A DNA stretch of 31,479 bases from Actinomycetes bacterium (GTDB lineage: Bacteria > Actinomycetota > Actinomycetes > Actinomycetales > Demequinaceae): the NCBI GenBank assembly GCA_023411615.1, contig JAEYOR010000063.1, forward strand, positions 1 through 31,479, in the 5' to 3' direction. The position numbers were made by a program, and so were the translations under genes. Under the pieces are notes generated by a model. That model was not told where the DNA came from. It ran no database searches and saw only the letters and a program-made list of their open reading frames with translations. Of this stretch, positions 29,041 through 31,479 are shown piece by piece (position 1 is the first letter of the stretch; every line of letters starts with the position of its first letter).

Positions 29041-31479
29041 TCATTCCGTCAACGCACCCGGAGTGTCATTGTGAGTCTGGGCGTCTGTTCGGGCACGTTG
29101 TGTGCCTGAGTAGAACGCCGAGAACCTGCTACGTATCGCTTCGGCATCTCGAGGCGCCGCGTGAGGACTTGGCGCCGCAGGTTGCTCCGGTTCTGCAGGC
29201 TTTCGCTCGACCGGGGCGCGTTTGACGAGTCCCGCACGGGTCTTTTCGACCTTTGGCCGCTCCATCGCCAAAGAGCTCAGCTCAGAGAATGCATCCGAAG
29301 CGAAGTCGCCGTCACCCGTGGGCTCGGGGTCAATCTGAACGAGCGGGCGGTACTCAGTCGCCCGATCGGGAGCCGCCGCCTGCAAGGCACTGGCGCCAGC
29401 AGCCTCCCATCCGAGAGGCCTCGCGAGCTGGTCAGGCGAGTAGCCATCGGCGTGATCCATCTGGTCTGCCGGCTTGCGGTACTCCTCTGCCGGACCCCAT
29501 TCGTCGCCGCCCACGCCCCATTCGGGGTTGAGCCCCTGCGCCGCTGCGTACGGCGCTGGCGTCTCGGGAGCCCGTGGAGTGGGCGCCGACGCGACAGGTC
29601 CAGTGGCAAGCGGCAACGCTTCGTCGACCGGTGGCTCGAACGTCTGAGGCACGAACATGCCCCACTCGCCTTGCTCGACAGCCTGCTCGGGGGCGCGCGC
29701 TGTTTCACGCGTCGGTTGCACTCGAGGCGATGGTCCGCTCAAGGGGCCGACGTCGGCGCGGGGGATCGCTCCCGAACCAGGCGCCATGGGCGTGGGTTCC
29801 GAGATGGGGATGATGGGCGTCGGCCCAGAGAACGGCACGGATGGGAGAGCGCCGGAGACCGGAATCGCGCCCGAGACCGGAGTCGTCGGCTGCATCGGTT
29901 GCGGCAGTACGTCGCGCTCGGAGGCAGACGGGGTCTGGGGCTTCTTGCCGCCCTTGCCAAAGAGTCGACCAAAGAAGCCGCCCTTGTCGTTGTCGGGGCT
30001 CGCCTTGCTGCCGTCGTAGATCAAGTCGTCGAGGCTCGGCGTCGACGTGACGGGATCGGGAGCGAAGGCTGGCAGCGGCGCCTGGGGTTGGGCCTGGGGC
30101 TGGGGCGTGGGTGCCGCCGACGGCCACGGCGTCGCCGGTTGCGTGGGCGCCGCAGGGGGTGCCGAGTTCGCTGGCAGCGCGCTTGGCATATTGATGAACG
30201 GCGCTCGCGACGGACTTTCGGGGCCCGGCGCGGCGGCAGGAGGCGCTGCGGGCACCTCGGGGCGCTGGGCCCACGGCTGCACCGCCGGTCGTTGAATCGT
30301 CGAGTCCATGCGCCATTGCGGCACCACGTCGGGTGCGCCGGGCTGGCTGTATGGGCTCGGGTCTTCCTCGAGCGACACCGACTCAACGCCCACCGCGGGG
30401 GTAGGGGGCAATGCAACGGCCGGAGGAGGCGTCTCGTCCTCTTCCAACATGGGGATGTCGAATGGGTTCGGCGCAGCGGGCACCGCCTGCGGCTCGGGCG
30501 TCCCCGCGTGCGTGTAGCCGGTCGAGATGAGCGGCGATTGGCTGCCCGTGTGGGCTCGCGAGTCACGCGGGTCCGCCGGCACAATGCCGTCCGCAAGGGA
30601 CGACGCCGGGCTCGCAGAGGCCGGGTCGAGCGTGCCAGGCGCGGGCTGAGCAGTCGCAGGCTGGGATGCCGCAGGCGGAGGTGTCGCAGCAGCCTGCGGG
30701 GCCGTGTCCGGTTCACGGGCGGGCTCGGGCTCAAGAACGGGATCGGGCGCAGGTGCGTAGGCTCCCGGCGCGGCGCCCATCGCTTCGCGGCGCAAAGTCT
30801 GGCCAAGCGACTCGCCGTCGAGCGGCTCGATCGCGGTTGCCTCGTCTCCGGCGCGAGTCGAGCGGAACCCACGGAACACGCGGGCGCGCTGCTCGGCAGA
30901 TTCGGGGGACACTTCATCGGCCGCAAGGATCGGCGTAAAGCCAGAGGTCGCAGCGCTCGCCAAGGCGCTCAACTGCTCATCCGATGCACGCTGCTGAACA
31001 CCAATGATGGAATCGGTGTCATTCGCCGCCTCGGGTCCGCTGTCACGCCTGCGCCGACGCGTGGGAAGGCCCGCTGGCGTCACACCTTCCGTGTATTCGG
31101 CAAGCTGCACCTCGACGCCCTCAGGCGCGGCCGCAGCGTCCGCGGCGACGAGAGTCGACACCTCATCGGACATGGGTGCGGCCTCATACGCCGGAGTGCG
31201 GGCCGGCAATGGCGCCTCATCGGAGACGTCGCGGTCCACAAGCAGAGGCGCGTCTTCGATGATGGTCGGTTGATATGCGTCAACGGGGACAGGGATCTCG
31301 GCGCGTGTCTCCTCGTCCTCACGGTGCATCGCAAGCGCGGATGGCGCGTGGACCGCATCATCCGTCACCGAAGTAGAAATATGACCGGTTGTCGAGGAAA
31401 TCGACTGGTCGAACAAAGACGGCGGCATGACGACGGTGGCGACAGTTCCTTCGCCTTCAACGGAGTCGAGGTGGACTCG
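29041..31479 (-). CDS. cvnA: Conservon sensor histidine kinase (CvnA-type), C-terminal part with long disordered tail
   Basis: The frame stays open to the window edge, so the start lies outside; 812 residues are visible. The first visible residues (DSVEGEGTVATVVMPPSLF) are the end of a histidine-kinase ATPase domain, so ATG 31428 inside it is not the start. All else is tail: acidic and Ala/Pro-rich, with GLPTRRRRRD, the ARVFRGFRST element, a Pro-rich core with repeats such as PVSGAIPVSGALP and SGPTP, a basic GGFFGRLFGKGGKK patch and a final AEAIRSRFSAFYSGTQRAR, which is the usual CvnA C-terminal motif. The kinase should sit in the membrane and signal to CvnB, CvnC and CvnD. The tail is much longer than I would expect. 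Confidence 0.88.
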   Translation of the reverse strand, partial: RVHLDSVEGEGTVATVVMPPSLFDQSISSTTGHISTSVTDDAVHAPSALAMHREDEETRAEIPVPVDAYQPTIIEDAPLLVDRDVSDEAPLPARTPAYEAAPMSDEVSTLVAADAAAAPEGVEVQLAEYTEGVTPAGLPTRRRRRDSGPEAANDTDSIIGVQQRASDEQLSALASAATSGFTPILAADEVSPESAEQRARVFRGFRSTRAGDEATAIEPLDGESLGQTLRREAMGAAPGAYAPAPDPVLEPEPAREPDTAPQAAATPPPAASQPATAQPAPGTLDPASASPASSLADGIVPADPRDSRAHTGSQSPLISTGYTHAGTPEPQAVPAAPNPFDIPMLEEDETPPPAVALPPTPAVGVESVSLEEDPSPYSQPGAPDVVPQWRMDSTIQRPAVQPWAQRPEVPAAPPAAAPGPESPSRAPFINMPSALPANSAPPAAPTQPATPWPSAAPTPQPQAQPQAPLPAFAPDPVTSTPSLDDLIYDGSKASPDNDKGGFFGRLFGKGGKKPQTPSASERDVLPQPMQPTTPVSGAIPVSGALPSVPFSGPTPIIPISEPTPMAPGSGAIPRADVGPLSGPSPRVQPTRETARAPEQAVEQGEWGMFVPQTFEPPVDEALPLATGPVASAPTPRAPETPAPYAAAQGLNPEWGVGGDEWGPAEEYRKPADQMDHADGYSPDQLARPLGWEAAGASALQAAAPDRATEYRPLVQIDPEPTGDGDFASDAFSELSSLAMERPKVEKTRAGLVKRAPVERKPAEPEQPAAPSPHAAPRDAEAIRSRFSAFYSGTQRARTDAQTHNDTPGALTE

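Noticed and set aside
30021..30926. Long Arg/Pro-rich alternative frame within cvnA
   Set aside because: It is a frame-shifted reading of the Pro/Ala-rich tail; the cvnA frame has the conserved ends on both sides.

Overview
The window is high-GC DNA from an actinobacterium, most likely of the Micrococcales (Cellulomonadaceae/Demequinaceae type). This placement is inferred from GC-rich codon use, a conservon (cvn) operon, the PurS/PurQ split, Septum_form-type lipoproteins and many apparently leaderless genes. No 16S rRNA or other species marker is present. Genes are dense and lie on both strands, and no phage, insertion sequence or CRISPR array was seen.

Layout. 1-520: 3' end of a GH31 glycosidase. 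593-1834: PLP-dependent sulfhydrylase (metZ-like). 1842-4636 (-): MerR-family metal sensor and Cu(I) P1B-ATPase, translationally coupled, with two CueR-like operators. 4734-7585: amino-acid racemase, a GNAT/P-loop fusion and an LLM flavin oxidoreductase. 7618-15414 (-): mostly purine synthesis (purQ, purS, purC, purD, purA), with two lipoproteins, fba and a SpoU methyltransferase; purT follows at 15422-16606. 16668-20184: DedA protein, LemA protein, pyrE and a GH51 arabinofuranosidase. 20219-22848: SDR, exonuclease III, a second Septum_form-like lipoprotein and an LRV-repeat membrane protein. 23076-25974: response regulator, histidine kinase and a kinase-like membrane protein, joined by ATGA overlaps. 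26015-27048: tRNA-Arg(ACG), tRNA-Ser(GCT), a tiny Cys-rich peptide gene divergent from an ArsR-family regulator, and tRNA-Ser(TGA). 27056-27487: orphan PIN protein. 27558-31479 (-): conservon cvnD-cvnC-cvnB-cvnA, with cvnA running off the window.

The most novel-looking element is at 26390-26914. A 20-residue peptide with seven cysteines has a near-perfect Shine-Dalgarno and a TTGACA -35. It is transcribed divergently from an ArsR-family regulator whose Cys15, Cys16 and Cys55 fall at the positions of the As(III) ligands of Corynebacterium glutamicum ArsR. The two -35 elements are the two arms of one 16-bp dyad, so one repressor could control both genes. The unit sits between two tRNA-Ser genes without any other arsenic or metal genes.

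A second theme is expression style. About a dozen genes carry a TANNNT-like -10 hexamer exactly 6-7 nt before the start codon and have no Shine-Dalgarno, the signature of leaderless mRNA. The 33-bp gap between the SDR and exonuclease III genes packs two such promoters back to back.
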